NCBI RefSeq assembly: GCF_013705725.1
Contig: NZ_CP055481.1
Coordinates: 5,146,001-5,210,000 of the forward strand
DNA: 64,000 nucleotides
Direction of reading: 5' to 3'
Source: Klebsiella sp. RHBSTW-00484
GTDB lineage: Bacteria > Pseudomonadota > Gammaproteobacteria > Enterobacterales > Enterobacteriaceae
This document shows, in pieces, positions 41,315-50,555 of the stretch. A program made the translations under genes and the position numbers. Every line of letters starts with the position of its first letter. Positions within the stretch are counted from its first letter, which is position 1. The notes under the pieces were generated by a model, which was given only the letters and a program-made list of their open reading frames with translations, was not told where the DNA came from and made no database searches.

Positions 41315-42841
41315 TTAGCTGGCGGTTTTAACCTGATGAATCACGTCAATCACTGAACCATCGCGATAGCGCACTACCGCCACCACCCTGTCGGTAAATT
41401 CGATCGACTCAGGTTTACCGGTCAGAAGCTCGGCGCGCTGTTGTAGCTCTTCAATGGTCATCAGCGGGATACCGGCGCTGCGCAGGTTATCGATCAGATC
41501 CTGACGCGCCGGATTCACGGCAATACCGTGGTCGGTCACCAGCACATCCACGCTGGCCCCCGGCGTGACGCGAGTCAGCACCTTCTCCACCACGCACGGA
41601 ATGCGCCCGCGCACCAGCGGCGCGGTGATAATGGTTAAATCAGCCCCTGCCGCCGTATCGCTATGGCCGCCGGAAGCGCCACGCAGCACGCCGTTGGAGC
41701 CGGTCATCACGTTGACGTTGAACCCGGTATCAATTTCCAGCGCACTCAGCATCACCACGTTCAGGCGCTCGCAAGAGATGCCTTTAGAACTTGGGTTCGC
41801 GTACTGATTAGCAGAGATTTCGATATGGTTCGGGTTATTCGCCAGCGAGCGCGCAGCATCGCCGTCGAAAGACTGGGTATCCAGTAGCGCTTTAATCAGG
41901 CCCTTTTCATGCAGGTCGACCATCGTGCCGGTGATCCCGCCCAGACCAAAGCTGGCGGTGATCTCATTACGACGCATCTTATCTTCGAGGAAGCGGGTTA
42001 CCGCCAGCGACGCGCCGCCAGTACCGGTTTGCAAAGAGAAGCCGTCTTTGAAGTAGCCAGAATGTTCGATCACTTTGGCCGCCTGGCGAGCGATCAGTAG
42101 CTCGCGCGGGTTGCTGGTCAGGCGGATCGCCCCGGCGGTGATTTTCGCCGGATCGCCAACTTCCTCAACCTGCACGATCAGATCAACCTGATCCTGAGCG
42201 ATACTGGCCGGGTAGTTCGGATAATCAACCCACTCTTCGGTCAGCAGCACCACGCATTTGGCCGCGTCAGCATCCACTTTGGCGTAGCCCAGTGAGCCGC
42301 AGCGAGATTTGCCGCTAAAGCCGTTGGCGTTGCCATACTCATCGCAACACGGCACCCCAAGGAACGCCACGTCAATATTCAGTTCGCCGGTTTGCACTAA
42401 ATGTGCACGACCGCCGTGGGAGTGAATTTGTACCGGGTTTTCCATCAGGCCCGCGGAGATCTCTTCCCCGAGCTTACCGCGCAGGCCAGAGGTGTAAATC
42501 TGGCGAACCACGCCGTTTTTAATATGCTCGATCAGCGGCCAGTGAGCGTCAATCAGCGAGCTTGAGGCTAGCGTCAGATCGCGAAAGCCCATTTCAGCCA
42601 GCTTCGCCACCACCATATTGACCACCTTGTCGCCGCCGCGAAACGCGTGGTGGAAGGAGATGGTCATACCGTTTTGCAGCCCGGAGCGGCGAATCGCCTC
42701 TTCCAGCGAGGCGCAAATTTTACGTTGGCGCTTTTCGCTTTCGCTGGCCAACCACGGGCTTTTCGCCGTCACGCCCGCATAGGGCTCTAACCCTTCCGGC
42801 ACGACGTATTGTTGATTAAGCATTGCCACGGTCTCTTTCAT
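41315..42841 (-). CDS. citF: Citrate lyase alpha subunit (citrate:acetyl-ACP transferase)
   Basis: Transfers the acyl carrier from acetyl to citryl within citrate lyase. The product is 508 aa, the K. pneumoniae length. Visible are SFHHAFRGGDKVVN, SHGGRAHLVQTGELNIDVA, and TGTGGASLAVTRFLEDKM with FGLGGITGTMVDLHE. ATG 42841 follows AAGGGGGAAATA; the in-frame extension to 42916 runs into citE. It lies ten bases after citE. Acts as the catalytic complex with CitE and CitD. Confidence 0.97.
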   Translation of the reverse strand: MKETVAMLNQQYVVPEGLEPYAGVTAKSPWLASESEKRQRKICASLEEAIRRSGLQNGMTISFHHAFRGGDKVVNMVVAKLAEMGFRDLTLASSSLIDAHWPLIEHIKNGVVRQIYTSGLRGKLGEEISAGLMENPVQIHSHGGRAHLVQTGELNIDVAFLGVPCCDEYGNANGFSGKSRCGSLGYAKVDADAAKCVVLLTEEWVDYPNYPASIAQDQVDLIVQVEEVGDPAKITAGAIRLTSNPRELLIARQAAKVIEHSGYFKDGFSLQTGTGGASLAVTRFLEDKMRRNEITASFGLGGITGTMVDLHEKGLIKALLDTQSFDGDAARSLANNPNHIEISANQYANPSSKGISCERLNVVMLSALEIDTGFNVNVMTGSNGVLRGASGGHSDTAAGADLTIITAPLVRGRIPCVVEKVLTRVTPGASVDVLVTDHGIAVNPARQDLIDNLRSAGIPLMTIEELQQRAELLTGKPESIEFTDRVVAVVRYRDGSVIDVIHQVKTAS

Positions 42842-42851
42842 TATTTCCCCC

Positions 42852-43721
42852 TTAATCACGAATGCCGGAAGCCGACAGCGCCACAACTTTGCGCGCATGA
42901 TCGATAATCGGTCCATCTATCATCTTGCCGTTCAGCGATACCACGCCCAGACCGCGTTCTTCCGCCTCTTCCGCCGCCGCGATCACGTCCCGCGCATGCT
43001 CGACATCTTTAAGCGTTGGGGCATAAACCTGATGCAGCAGCTCAATCTGGCGCGGGTTGACCAGCGATTTGCCGTTAAAGCCGAGGTTTTTCGCCAGATT
43101 CGCTTCCGCGAGGAAACCTTCTTCGTTGTTGATATCCGACCACACCACGTCATAGGCCGCGATCCCGGCAACGCGGGCGGCGTGCAGCACCGCGCAGCGG
43201 GCATAAAACAGCTCGGTGCCGTCGCCGCGGCAGGTGCCCATATCCATCACGTAGTCAAAGGCCGCCAGCGCAATGGCCGACAAACGCGGGCTGGAGCGGG
43301 CGATCTCGACCGCATTCACCACGCCGAGCGCTGATTCAATCGCCGCCATTAATTTGGTGCTGCCCACTTCCCGGCCACACTCGCGCTCAATGCGCTCAAC
43401 GTGGGCTTCCAGCTCATGGATATCTTCTTTGCTATCGGTTTTCGGCAAACGGACCATATCCACGCCCGCACGCACCACCGCTTCGAGGTCAGCAAGGCCA
43501 AACGGGGTATTGAGCGGGTTAATACGCACCACGGTTTCGACATCCCGATACAGCGGATGCTGTAGCGCGTGGTGCACCAGCAGGCGGGCGGTATCTTTTT
43601 CACGCAGCGAAACGGCATCTTCGAGGTCAAACATCACCGCGTCTGCGCCGTAAACAAAAGAGGTGCTTAACATCGCGGCGTTGGCTCCGGGAATAAACAG
43701 CATACTGCGGCGAGGTTTCAT
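42852..43721 (-). CDS. citE: Citrate lyase beta subunit (citryl-ACP lyase)
   Basis: Cleaves citryl-ACP into oxaloacetate and acetyl-ACP. The product is 289 aa. HpcH/HpaI-type TIM-barrel features are [40 protein letters not shown], and [22 protein letters not shown] 43721 ([12 protein letters not shown]) is chosen; GTG/ATG positions further upstream lie inside citD. It overlaps citD by four bases. Confidence 0.97.
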   Translation of the reverse strand: MKPRRSMLFIPGANAAMLSTSFVYGADAVMFDLEDAVSLREKDTARLLVHHALQHPLYRDVETVVRINPLNTPFGLADLEAVVRAGVDMVRLPKTDSKEDIHELEAHVERIERECGREVGSTKLMAAIESALGVVNAVEIARSSPRLSAIALAAFDYVMDMGTCRGDGTELFYARCAVLHAARVAGIAAYDVVWSDINNEEGFLAEANLAKNLGFNGKSLVNPRQIELLHQVYAPTLKDVEHARDVIAAAEEAEERGLGVVSLNGKMIDGPIIDHARKVVALSASGIRD

Positions 43722-44011
43722 AGCTGGCTCCATTGCAGTTGAGATTGTTTAGCTGCACGCAGCGCCGCGGCCTGAACGCGAGCCTTCAGTACGCATTCAA
43801 GCGCACCTTTATCATCGACGACCACATTCGCCCGGGTGACGCCAAGCTGCGCCAACGTCTCTCTGACCACCCGCTCAATCGCGGCGCCAAACTGCTGCTT
43901 CACGACGCTGTCGATTTCAAGCTGGATACCCGGCTCATTAGCAGGCCCAATCCTGACCATCACATCGCTGGACTCCAGCGTGCCGGCCAGGGCGTCAATC
44001 ATCATTTCCAT
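43718..44011 (-). CDS. citD: Citrate lyase gamma subunit (acyl carrier protein)
   Basis: Carries the phosphoribosyl-dephospho-CoA group on a serine and presents the acyl group to CitF and CitE. The product is 97 aa. Serine 14 in [12 protein letters not shown] is at the modified position known for the K. pneumoniae protein. It lies 30 nt after citC and overlaps citE by four bases. Confidence 0.97.
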   Translation of the reverse strand: MEMMIDALAGTLESSDVMVRIGPANEPGIQLEIDSVVKQQFGAAIERVVRETLAQLGVTRANVVVDDKGALECVLKARVQAAALRAAKQSQLQWSQL

Positions 44012-44041
44012 AGAGGCAGATCCTTAGTTATGGAGGTAAAA

Positions 44042-45070
44042 TCAGGCGGTTTGATGTTCGCTTTCCGCCAGATGCATCAGAAAAGAGAGCGTTCCCGGCG
44101 GAACCAGCGGCTCGATAGCCGACCACCGGCGCTCTTTATAGAGCTTGCGCACTCGGGAAGCGGAGATCGGCCCGCCATCTTTCTCAACCCGATCCAGCTC
44201 AACCACCTGAATGGTCGGTGTAGCGCCGGGCGCTTCAAGCAACTGCTGCATGCGCAGGTTGTAATGGCGGGTTAATGAACACAGCGGCTCGCTGCCGACA
44301 AAACGGTGGGTTATCTGTAGCGCCGGGGCGAGATGTTCGCGGAAAAGCTGGAGATCGATCTGGCAGTGGCAGTCGTCGACCACGCCTTTGTCTTTCAGGA
44401 AATAGCCGGGGAACGTCGCCCGGGAGATCAGGTAAGCCGATCCCGGATGCAGGGTGACGTTTTCAATTCCCGCAATCCCTTGCTCAATCAGCGCTACGCG
44501 ATCCTGATAGCTGAAAAATGACGCATCTTCCTTCACCACGAACAGATGCAGCCAGTCGCACTGGCGGGCGGCCTGCTCGACCAGCCATCGATGCCCCAGC
44601 GTAAAAGGGTTGGCGTTCATCACGATGGCGCCAATTTTTTCCCCCGGCTGGCGATACATCGTGAGCTGGCGGCAATAACGGGCCAGACGTTCGCGGCTAT
44701 TTTCCATCAAAACGGCCTGGTCTCCCGCGCGGGCGATAGGCCAGAATCCAGCGCAGGAAAAGAGCGCGGCGTTATACGGCTTGGTGAATAAAAACAGTTC
44801 GCTACGGCCCAGTTCATACGCCTGAGTCATCAGTTCGGTCAGCAGCTTCAGGCTTAGCCCTTCCCCCTGTAGCGACGGGTCGACGGCAATACACTTCAGA
44901 ACGCATCCGGCAATTGCGCCACAGCCAACAATGCGCCGCTGGTGTTCGGCGACAATCACGATTTCGCAATCTGCTTCCAGCGAGAGCTGATGTTCATGAA
45001 GGAAAAGATCGATAGCCTCCCGCCGACGGGGATCTTTCTGTACCGTGACGCGTTTTAATATCAGGTTCAT
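44042..45070 (-). CDS. citC: Citrate lyase ligase (acetate:SH-citrate lyase ligase)
   Basis: Activates citrate lyase by ATP-dependent acetylation of the prosthetic group thiol. The product is 342 aa. It has an N-terminal GNAT-like domain (CIAVDPSLQGEGLSLKLLTELM, about 50-80) and a cytidylyltransferase-type domain with AIVMNANPFTLGHRWLVEQAA near 150 and SASRVRKLYKERRW near the end. First gene of citCDEFG, divergent from citS, with a shared 406-nt control region. Confidence 0.96.
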   Translation of the reverse strand: MNLILKRVTVQKDPRRREAIDLFLHEHQLSLEADCEIVIVAEHQRRIVGCGAIAGCVLKCIAVDPSLQGEGLSLKLLTELMTQAYELGRSELFLFTKPYNAALFSCAGFWPIARAGDQAVLMENSRERLARYCRQLTMYRQPGEKIGAIVMNANPFTLGHRWLVEQAARQCDWLHLFVVKEDASFFSYQDRVALIEQGIAGIENVTLHPGSAYLISRATFPGYFLKDKGVVDDCHCQIDLQLFREHLAPALQITHRFVGSEPLCSLTRHYNLRMQQLLEAPGATPTIQVVELDRVEKDGGPISASRVRKLYKERRWSAIEPLVPPGTLSFLMHLAESEHQTA

Positions 45071-45322
45071 TTTTTTAGCGCTTCATTGACCAAAAACGAA
45101 CTGTATTTCGCCACCGTTCCCGTAGCGGTTCTTTTATTTAAATCACACTTTTTCCCGTACCTTAATTGGCTTTATGGTTTTTATGTTGTTAATTAATTCA
45201 GAAGAATAAAAACAATTAAATTAATTAAAAACACGACCGATCAGTGAAGATAATCACATATCAGCCCGGAGCATATTTATTATGATGCCGCCGTCCTATT
45301 ATTGCTTTTTCTAACGGCATTA
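45071..45322. promoter_or_regulatory. citC/citS divergent control region
   Basis: AT-rich region. Three imperfect tandem units TGGCTTTA-TGGTTTTTA-TGTTGTTA (45167-45191) resemble the citW/citY repeats. AGTGA-N6-TCACA (45243-45258) is a good CRP site, matching nine of ten consensus positions. This agrees with the known control of K. pneumoniae citS/citC by phosphorylated CitB and CRP. Further AT-rich dyads (TTAATTAATT near 45189 and 45220) may be part of the CitB sites. Confidence 0.75.
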
Positions 45323-45448
45323 ATACACAAAATCATTCAAGTTGCATCGAGGCGGTAACTGAATGAATCCCCAGGAGCTTACGCATAGTAAGTGACTGGG
45401 GTGAGTGAAGGCTGCCAACAAAGAGGCAGCTTGAAGGATGATGTGTAT
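45323..45448. repeat. ERIC element 4, upstream of citS
   Basis: About 126 bp with core GTGAATCCCC-like TGAATCCCCAGGAGCTTACG and AGTAAGTGACTGGGGTGAG. The outer arms have changed from the usual ATACCC...GGGTAT to ATACACAAAATCATTCAAG and CTTGAAGGATGATGTGTAT, with the changes compensating each other. It ends 28 nt before the citS start codon, so the citS leader would contain it. Confidence 0.92.
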
Positions 45449-45476
45449 ATTCCTTTTTTTAACAGGGTGACGTCTT

Positions 45477-46817
45477 ATGACTAACATGAGCCAGGCTCCG
45501 GCTGCGGAGAAAAAAGGCGTTAGCGATATACTGGGGTTTAAAATCTTCGGTATGCCGCTTCCGCTTTACGCGTTTGCATTAATTACACTACTACTTTCAC
45601 ACTTTTATGACGCGCTACCCACTGATATCGTGGGCGGCTTCGCGATAATGTTTATTATTGGCGCTATCTTTGGTGAAATTGGTAAACGTCTGCCGATATT
45701 TAATAAATATATTGGTGGCGCACCGGTAATGATCTTCCTGGTGGCCGCATATTTTGTTTATGCCGGTATTTTCACGCAGAGAGAAATCGACGCAATCACC
45801 AATGTGATGGATAAAAGTAACTTCCTGAACTTATTCATCGCAGTGTTGATTACCGGTGCTATTCTCGCGGTTAACCGTAAACTGTTGCTGAAATCCCTGC
45901 TGGGTTATATTCCAACTATCCTTATGGGGATCCTTGGCGCATCAATTTTCGGTATTGCTATCGGGCTGTGCTTCGGTATTTCTATCGATCGCATCATGAT
46001 GCTGTATGTCCTGCCAATTATGGGCGGCGGCAACGGCGCAGGCGCGGTTCCGCTGTCTGAAATTTATCACTCCGTCACCGGTCGTTCTCGTGAAGAGTAC
46101 TACTCCACCGCGATTGCTATTCTGACCATCGCCAACATCTTCGCCATCGTTTTCGCCGCACTCCTCGATATTATCGGCAAAAAATATACCTGGCTGAGCG
46201 GTGAAGGCGAGTTGGTACGTAAAGCTTCATTCAAAGTCGAAGACGATGAAAAAGCGGGCGCGATTACCCATCGTGAAACGGCTGTCGGCCTGGTGCTCGC
46301 CACCACCTGCTTCCTGCTGGCCTACGTCATTGCCAAGAAAATTCTGCCAAGCATTGGCGGTGTCTCTATCCACTACTTCGCCTGGATGGTACTGATCGTC
46401 GCGGCGCTGAACGCTTCTGGTCTCTGCTCACCGGAAATCAAAGCCGGTGCTAAACGTCTGTCTGACTTCTTCTCTAAGCAACTGCTGTGGGTACTGATGG
46501 TCGGCGTCGGCGTGTGCTACACCGACCTGCAAGAGATCATCGACGCGATCACCTTCGCTAACGTGGTGATTGCCGCTGTCATCGTAGTCGGTGCCGTCGT
46601 CGGTGCCGCTGTCGGCGGTTGGCTGATTGGCTTCTTCCCGATTGAATCCGCAATTACCGCTGGCCTGTGTATGGCTAACCGCGGCGGTTCCGGTGACCTG
46701 GAAGTGCTGTCTGCCTGTAACCGTATGAATCTTATCTCCTATGCGCAAATCTCCTCCCGTTTGGGCGGCGGTATTGTGCTGGTCATCGCGAGCATCGTGT
46801 TCGGCATGATGATGTAA
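45477..46817 (+). CDS. citS: Sodium:citrate symporter
   Basis: Inner-membrane 2HCT-family carrier importing citrate with Na+ for anaerobic fermentation. The product is 446 aa, the K. pneumoniae CitS length. Membrane segments alternate with the re-entrant GGNGAGAVPLSEIYH and GGSGDLEVLSACNRMNLISYAQISSRLGG motifs; the arginine in the latter binds citrate in the family. AGGGTGAC lies eight bases before ATG. First gene of citS-oadGAB-citAB. Confidence 0.97.
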   Translation: MTNMSQAPAAEKKGVSDILGFKIFGMPLPLYAFALITLLLSHFYDALPTDIVGGFAIMFIIGAIFGEIGKRLPIFNKYIGGAPVMIFLVAAYFVYAGIFTQREIDAITNVMDKSNFLNLFIAVLITGAILAVNRKLLLKSLLGYIPTILMGILGASIFGIAIGLCFGISIDRIMMLYVLPIMGGGNGAGAVPLSEIYHSVTGRSREEYYSTAIAILTIANIFAIVFAALLDIIGKKYTWLSGEGELVRKASFKVEDDEKAGAITHRETAVGLVLATTCFLLAYVIAKKILPSIGGVSIHYFAWMVLIVAALNASGLCSPEIKAGAKRLSDFFSKQLLWVLMVGVGVCYTDLQEIIDAITFANVVIAAVIVVGAVVGAAVGGWLIGFFPIESAITAGLCMANRGGSGDLEVLSACNRMNLISYAQISSRLGGGIVLVIASIVFGMMM

Positions 46818-46824
46818 TAAACAC

Positions 46825-46958
46825 GCACGATGGCGATGTTTGAGCGTAAACCACAGCGGTGCAAATTAGGGTCCAGGGCCGGGGGCGGCTTCGGGAAATC
46901 CACCCTAACTCCTTAGCCGGACGCACCAATGAATTTACTTTCAAACACGCCATCGTGC
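46825..46958 (+). other. Nested inverted repeats in the citS-oadG intercistronic region
   Basis: GCACGATGGCG (46825-46835) and CGCCATCGTGC (46948-46958) are perfect 11-bp inverted arms enclosing 112 nt. Inside, TTAGGGT (46866-46872) pairs with ACCCTAA (46902-46908) around a G-rich stretch. The outer structure starts seven nt after the citS stop and ends 20 nt before the oadG ATG. It could stabilise citS mRNA, cause partial termination, or gate oadG translation. Role is inference. Confidence 0.65.
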
Positions 46959-46978
46959 CCTTACTTTTGGACCTTTTC

Positions 46979-47227
46979 ATGAGTGATGCAGTGCTGCTGG
47001 GTGAAGGCTTCACCCTGATGTTCCTCGGCATGGGATTCGTGCTGGCGTTTCTGTTCCTGCTGATTTTCGCCATCCAGGGCATGTCCGTCGCCGTTAACCG
47101 CTTCTTCCCTGAACCGGCTCCGGCGCCGAAGGCGGCGCCTGCCGCCGCCACGCCCGCTGACGACTTCGCCCGCTTAAAGCCGGTGATTGCCGCCGCTATC
47201 CACCACCATCGCCGCCTTAACCCTTAA
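46979..47227 (+). CDS. oadG: Oxaloacetate decarboxylase gamma subunit
   Basis: Small anchor subunit of the sodium-pumping oxaloacetate decarboxylase, 82 aa. One membrane segment (about 10-33, [20 protein letters not shown]), an Ala/Pro linker ([15 protein letters not shown]), and a C-terminal zinc-binding HHHRRL that contacts OadA. ATG 46979 is chosen; the open frame to 46859 lies within the intercistronic repeats. It is followed 14 nt later by oadA. Confidence 0.93.
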   Translation: MSDAVLLGEGFTLMFLGMGFVLAFLFLLIFAIQGMSVAVNRFFPEPAPAPKAAPAAATPADDFARLKPVIAAAIHHHRRLNP

Positions 47228-47241
47228 TTCACGGAGCTTCC

Positions 47242-49005
47242 ATGACCGTTGCCATTACCGATGTCGTCCTGCGCGACGCCCACCAGTCCCTTTTCGCCAC
47301 CCGCCTGCGTCTTGACGATATGCTGCCGATTGCCGCTCAGCTTGATGACGTCGGCTACGGCTCCCTCGAATGCTGGGGCGGCGCCACCTATGACGCCTGC
47401 ATCCGCTTTCTCGGCGAAGACCCGTGGGTCCGCCTGCGCGAGCTTAAAAAAGCCATGCCGAAGACCCCGCTGCAGATGCTGCTGCGCGGCCAGAACCTGC
47501 TCGGCTACCGCCACTACGCCGATGACGTGGTGGAGCGCTTCACTGAGCGCGCCGTTAAAAACGGCATGGACGTGTTCCGCGTCTTCGACGCCATGAACGA
47601 CCCGCGCAATATGAAAGCCGCACTCCAGGCGGTGCGCAGCCACGGCGCGCACGCCCAGGGCACGCTCTCGTACACCACCAGCCCGGCGCACACGCTACAG
47701 ACCTGGCTGGACCTGACCGAACAGTTGCTGGAGACCGGCGTCGATTCCATCGCCATCAAGGATATGTCCGGCATCCTGACGCCTTCCGCTGCTTTCGAGC
47801 TGGTCAGCGAAATCAAAAAACGCCACGACGTGCGCCTGCACCTGCACTGCCACGCCACCACCGGGATGGCGGAGATGGCCCTGCTGAAGGCCATCGAAGC
47901 GGGCGTTGACGGCGTCGACACCGCCATCTCCTCGATGAGCGCCACCTACGGCCATCCGGCCACCGAGGCGCTGGTTGCCACCCTCGCGGGCACAAAATAC
48001 GACACCGGGCTGGATATCCTGAAGCTGGAGAGCATCGCGGCGTACTTCCGCGAGGTGCGCAAGAAATACCACGCCTTTGAAGGCCAGTTGAAGGGCTGTG
48101 ACAGCCGCATTCTGGTGGCCCAGGTGCCGGGCGGGATGCTCACCAACCTCGAAAGCCAGCTGAAGCAGCAGAACGCCGCCGACAGGCTGGATGAGGTGCT
48201 GGCGGAAATCCCCCGCGTGCGCGAGGACCTCGGCTTTATCCCGCTGGTCACCCCGACTTCACAGATTGTCGGCACCCAGGCGGTGCTCAACGTCCTCACC
48301 GGCGAGCGTTACAAAACCATCGCTAAAGAAACGGCGGGCATTCTGAAAGGCGAATACGGCCACACCCCGGTGCCGGTGAATGCCGCATTGCAGGCCCGCG
48401 TGCTGGAAGGGGCTGCCCCGGTGACCTGCCGCCCGGCGGACCTGCTGAAGCCGGAGCTGGCTGCGCTGGAAGCTGACGTGAAGCGCCAGGCGCAGGAGAA
48501 GGGCATTACGCTTGCGGAAAACGCCATCGACGACGTGCTGACCGTGGCCCTTTTCCCGCAAATCGGCCTCAAATTCCTCGAGAACCGTAACAACCCGGCG
48601 GCGTTTGAGCCGGTACCACAGGCAGAAACCGCGCAGCCTGCTGCTCCGGTAAAAGCCGCCGCCTCCGGCATCTATACCGTCGAAGTCGAAGGTAAAGCCT
48701 TTGTGGTGAAGGTCAGCGACGGCGGCGATATCAGCCAGCTGACCACTGCCGTTCCTGCCCCCGCGCCAGCAGCTTCGGCCCCGGTCGGCGCAGGCACCCC
48801 GGTTGCCGCCCCGCTGGCGGGCACCATCTGGAAGGTGATTGCCACCGAGGGCCAGACGGTCGCCGAAGGCGACGTACTGCTGATTCTGGAAGCCATGAAG
48901 ATGGAAACCGAAATCCGCGCCGCGCAGGCCGGGACCGTGCGCGGTATCGCGGTGAAATCCGGCGACGCGGTCGCCGTCGGTGACACCCTGATGCAGCTTG
49001 CGTAA
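47242..49005 (+). CDS. oadA: Oxaloacetate decarboxylase alpha subunit (biotin carboxyltransferase)
   Basis: Transfers the carboxyl of oxaloacetate to biotin, giving pyruvate. The product is 587 aa. The TIM-barrel carboxyltransferase opens with [14 protein letters not shown] and has [11 protein letters not shown]. An association domain follows (about 300-470). An Ala/Pro hinge ([17 protein letters not shown]) leads to the C-terminal biotin domain with biotinylated K553 in EAMKMETE. The gene is very rich in G and C at third positions compared with citS. Confidence 0.97.
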   Translation: MTVAITDVVLRDAHQSLFATRLRLDDMLPIAAQLDDVGYGSLECWGGATYDACIRFLGEDPWVRLRELKKAMPKTPLQMLLRGQNLLGYRHYADDVVERFTERAVKNGMDVFRVFDAMNDPRNMKAALQAVRSHGAHAQGTLSYTTSPAHTLQTWLDLTEQLLETGVDSIAIKDMSGILTPSAAFELVSEIKKRHDVRLHLHCHATTGMAEMALLKAIEAGVDGVDTAISSMSATYGHPATEALVATLAGTKYDTGLDILKLESIAAYFREVRKKYHAFEGQLKGCDSRILVAQVPGGMLTNLESQLKQQNAADRLDEVLAEIPRVREDLGFIPLVTPTSQIVGTQAVLNVLTGERYKTIAKETAGILKGEYGHTPVPVNAALQARVLEGAAPVTCRPADLLKPELAALEADVKRQAQEKGITLAENAIDDVLTVALFPQIGLKFLENRNNPAAFEPVPQAETAQPAAPVKAAASGIYTVEVEGKAFVVKVSDGGDISQLTTAVPAPAPAASAPVGAGTPVAAPLAGTIWKVIATEGQTVAEGDVLLILEAMKMETEIRAAQAGTVRGIAVKSGDAVAVGDTLMQLA

Positions 49006-49020
49006 GGAAGAGGAACGGAA

Positions 49021-50322
49021 ATGGAAAGTCTGAACGCCCTGATTCAGGGCATGGGCCTGATGCACCTCGGCATCGGCCAGGCCATCATGCTGCTGGTGAG
49101 CCTGCTGTTGCTGTGGCTGGCGATTGCGAAGAAGTTCGAGCCGTTACTGCTGCTGCCGATTGGCTTCGGCGGCCTGCTGTCGAATATCCCGGAAGCCGGG
49201 CTGGCGCTGACCGCCCTGGAGAGCCTGCTGGCGCACCACGACGCCGGGCAGCTGGCGGTGATTGCCGCGAAGCTCAACTGCCTGCCGGACGTGCATGCCA
49301 TCAAGGAGGCATTAGCGCTGGCGCTGCCGTCGGTACAGGGGCAGATGGAAGACCTCGCCGTGGATATGGGCTACTCGTCCGGGGTGCTGGCGATTTTCTA
49401 TAAGGTCGCCATCGGTTCGGGCATTGCCCCGCTGGTGATTTTTATGGGCGTCGGGGCGATGACCGACTTCGGCCCGCTGCTGGCTAACCCGCGCACCCTG
49501 CTGCTGGGGGCGGCGGCGCAGTTCGGTATCTTCGCCACGGTGCTCGGGGCGCTGACGCTGAACTACTTCGGCCTGATTTCCTTCACCCTGCCGCAGGCGG
49601 CGGCCATCGGCATTATCGGCGGCGCGGACGGCCCGACGGCGATTTACCTGTCGGGCAAGCTGGCGCCGGAGCTGCTGGGGGCCATCGCGGTAGCGGCGTA
49701 CTCATATATGGCGCTGGTGCCGTTAATCCAGCCGCCGATAATGAAGGCGCTGACCACGGATAAGGAGCGGAAAATCCGCATGGTGCAGCTGCGCACGGTG
49801 AGTAAGCGGGAAAAAATCCTCTTCCCGGCGGTGCTGTTGCTGCTGGTGGCGCTGCTGCTGCCGGACGCGGCCCCGCTGCTGGGGATGTTCTGCTTCGGTA
49901 ACCTGATGCGCGAGAGCGGCGTGGTGGAGCGCCTGAGCGACACGGTGCAGAACGGGCTGATTAATATCGTGACCATTTTCCTCGGATTATCCGTGGGCGC
50001 GAAGCTGGTGGCGGATAAGTTCCTGCAGCCGCAGACGCTGGGAATTCTGGTGCTGGGGGTGATTGCGTTCTGCGTGGGTACCGCCGCCGGGGTGCTGATG
50101 GCGAAGCTGCTCAATAAGTTCAGCAAGAATCCGATTAACCCGTTGATTGGTTCTGCCGGGGTGTCGGCGGTGCCAATGGCGGCAAGGGTGTCGAACAAGG
50201 TGGGCCTGGAGTCGGACCCGCAGAACTTCCTGCTGATGCACGCGATGGGCCCGAACGTGGCCGGAGTAATTGGCTCGGCGATTGCCGCCGGGGTGATGCT
50301 TAAGTACGTGCTGGCGATGTAA
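49021..50322 (+). CDS. oadB: Oxaloacetate decarboxylase beta subunit (sodium pump)
   Basis: Integral membrane subunit that decarboxylates carboxybiotin and pumps Na+ outward. The product is 433 aa with about nine membrane segments. Key family motifs are [15 protein letters not shown] (the essential Asp of DFGP), [12 protein letters not shown], and [27 protein letters not shown] lies just before ATG. It follows oadA by 15 nt. Confidence 0.97.
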   Translation: MESLNALIQGMGLMHLGIGQAIMLLVSLLLLWLAIAKKFEPLLLLPIGFGGLLSNIPEAGLALTALESLLAHHDAGQLAVIAAKLNCLPDVHAIKEALALALPSVQGQMEDLAVDMGYSSGVLAIFYKVAIGSGIAPLVIFMGVGAMTDFGPLLANPRTLLLGAAAQFGIFATVLGALTLNYFGLISFTLPQAAAIGIIGGADGPTAIYLSGKLAPELLGAIAVAAYSYMALVPLIQPPIMKALTTDKERKIRMVQLRTVSKREKILFPAVLLLLVALLLPDAAPLLGMFCFGNLMRESGVVERLSDTVQNGLINIVTIFLGLSVGAKLVADKFLQPQTLGILVLGVIAFCVGTAAGVLMAKLLNKFSKNPINPLIGSAGVSAVPMAARVSNKVGLESDPQNFLLMHAMGPNVAGVIGSAIAAGVMLKYVLAM

Positions 50323-50331
50323 ATCCGTGCT

Positions 50332-50426
50332 CTTCCCGGCTTGCGCTGCGCTTAGCCGGGCTACGGATTGCAGACGATTGTGAACCTGTAGCCCGGGTAA
50401 GGCGCTTGCGCCGCGACCCGGGAAGA
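50332..50426. repeat. BIME: two REP palindromes between oadB and citA
   Basis: CTTCCCGGCTTGCGCTGCG...AGCCGGGCTAC (50332-50363) and TGTAGCCCGGGTAAGGCGC...CCCGGGAAG (50388-50425) are REP units in opposite orientation, linked by GGATTGCAGACGATTGTGAAC. Read in reverse it matches the REP split by the insertion sequence at 3572-5023. It may lower citAB expression relative to oadB by mRNA end protection; that is inference. Confidence 0.88.
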
Positions 50427-50555
50427 TCCCGAAGCAAATTTACCGCCACCGGGATACGTAAAACGTCGTATTCCGACTGAATGACTTCTGAAATCAGCAA
50501 AACTGTGGGCCGATTCAGCGTCATTAGCCCCGAAAAAAGAGAAAATGACCTTTTG

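Noticed and set aside
48259..49065. 268-codon open frame on the minus strand inside oadA
   Set aside because: Shadow of the GC-rich oadA third positions; oadA is intact on the plus strand.
49113..49403. Arg/Gly/Ala-rich plus-strand frame inside oadB
   Set aside because: Out-of-frame reading of oadB with no start signal and biased composition.
50481..50555. 25-residue N-terminal extension of CitA
   Set aside because: The shorter start gives the known 547-residue length and exact numbering of the citrate-binding residues.
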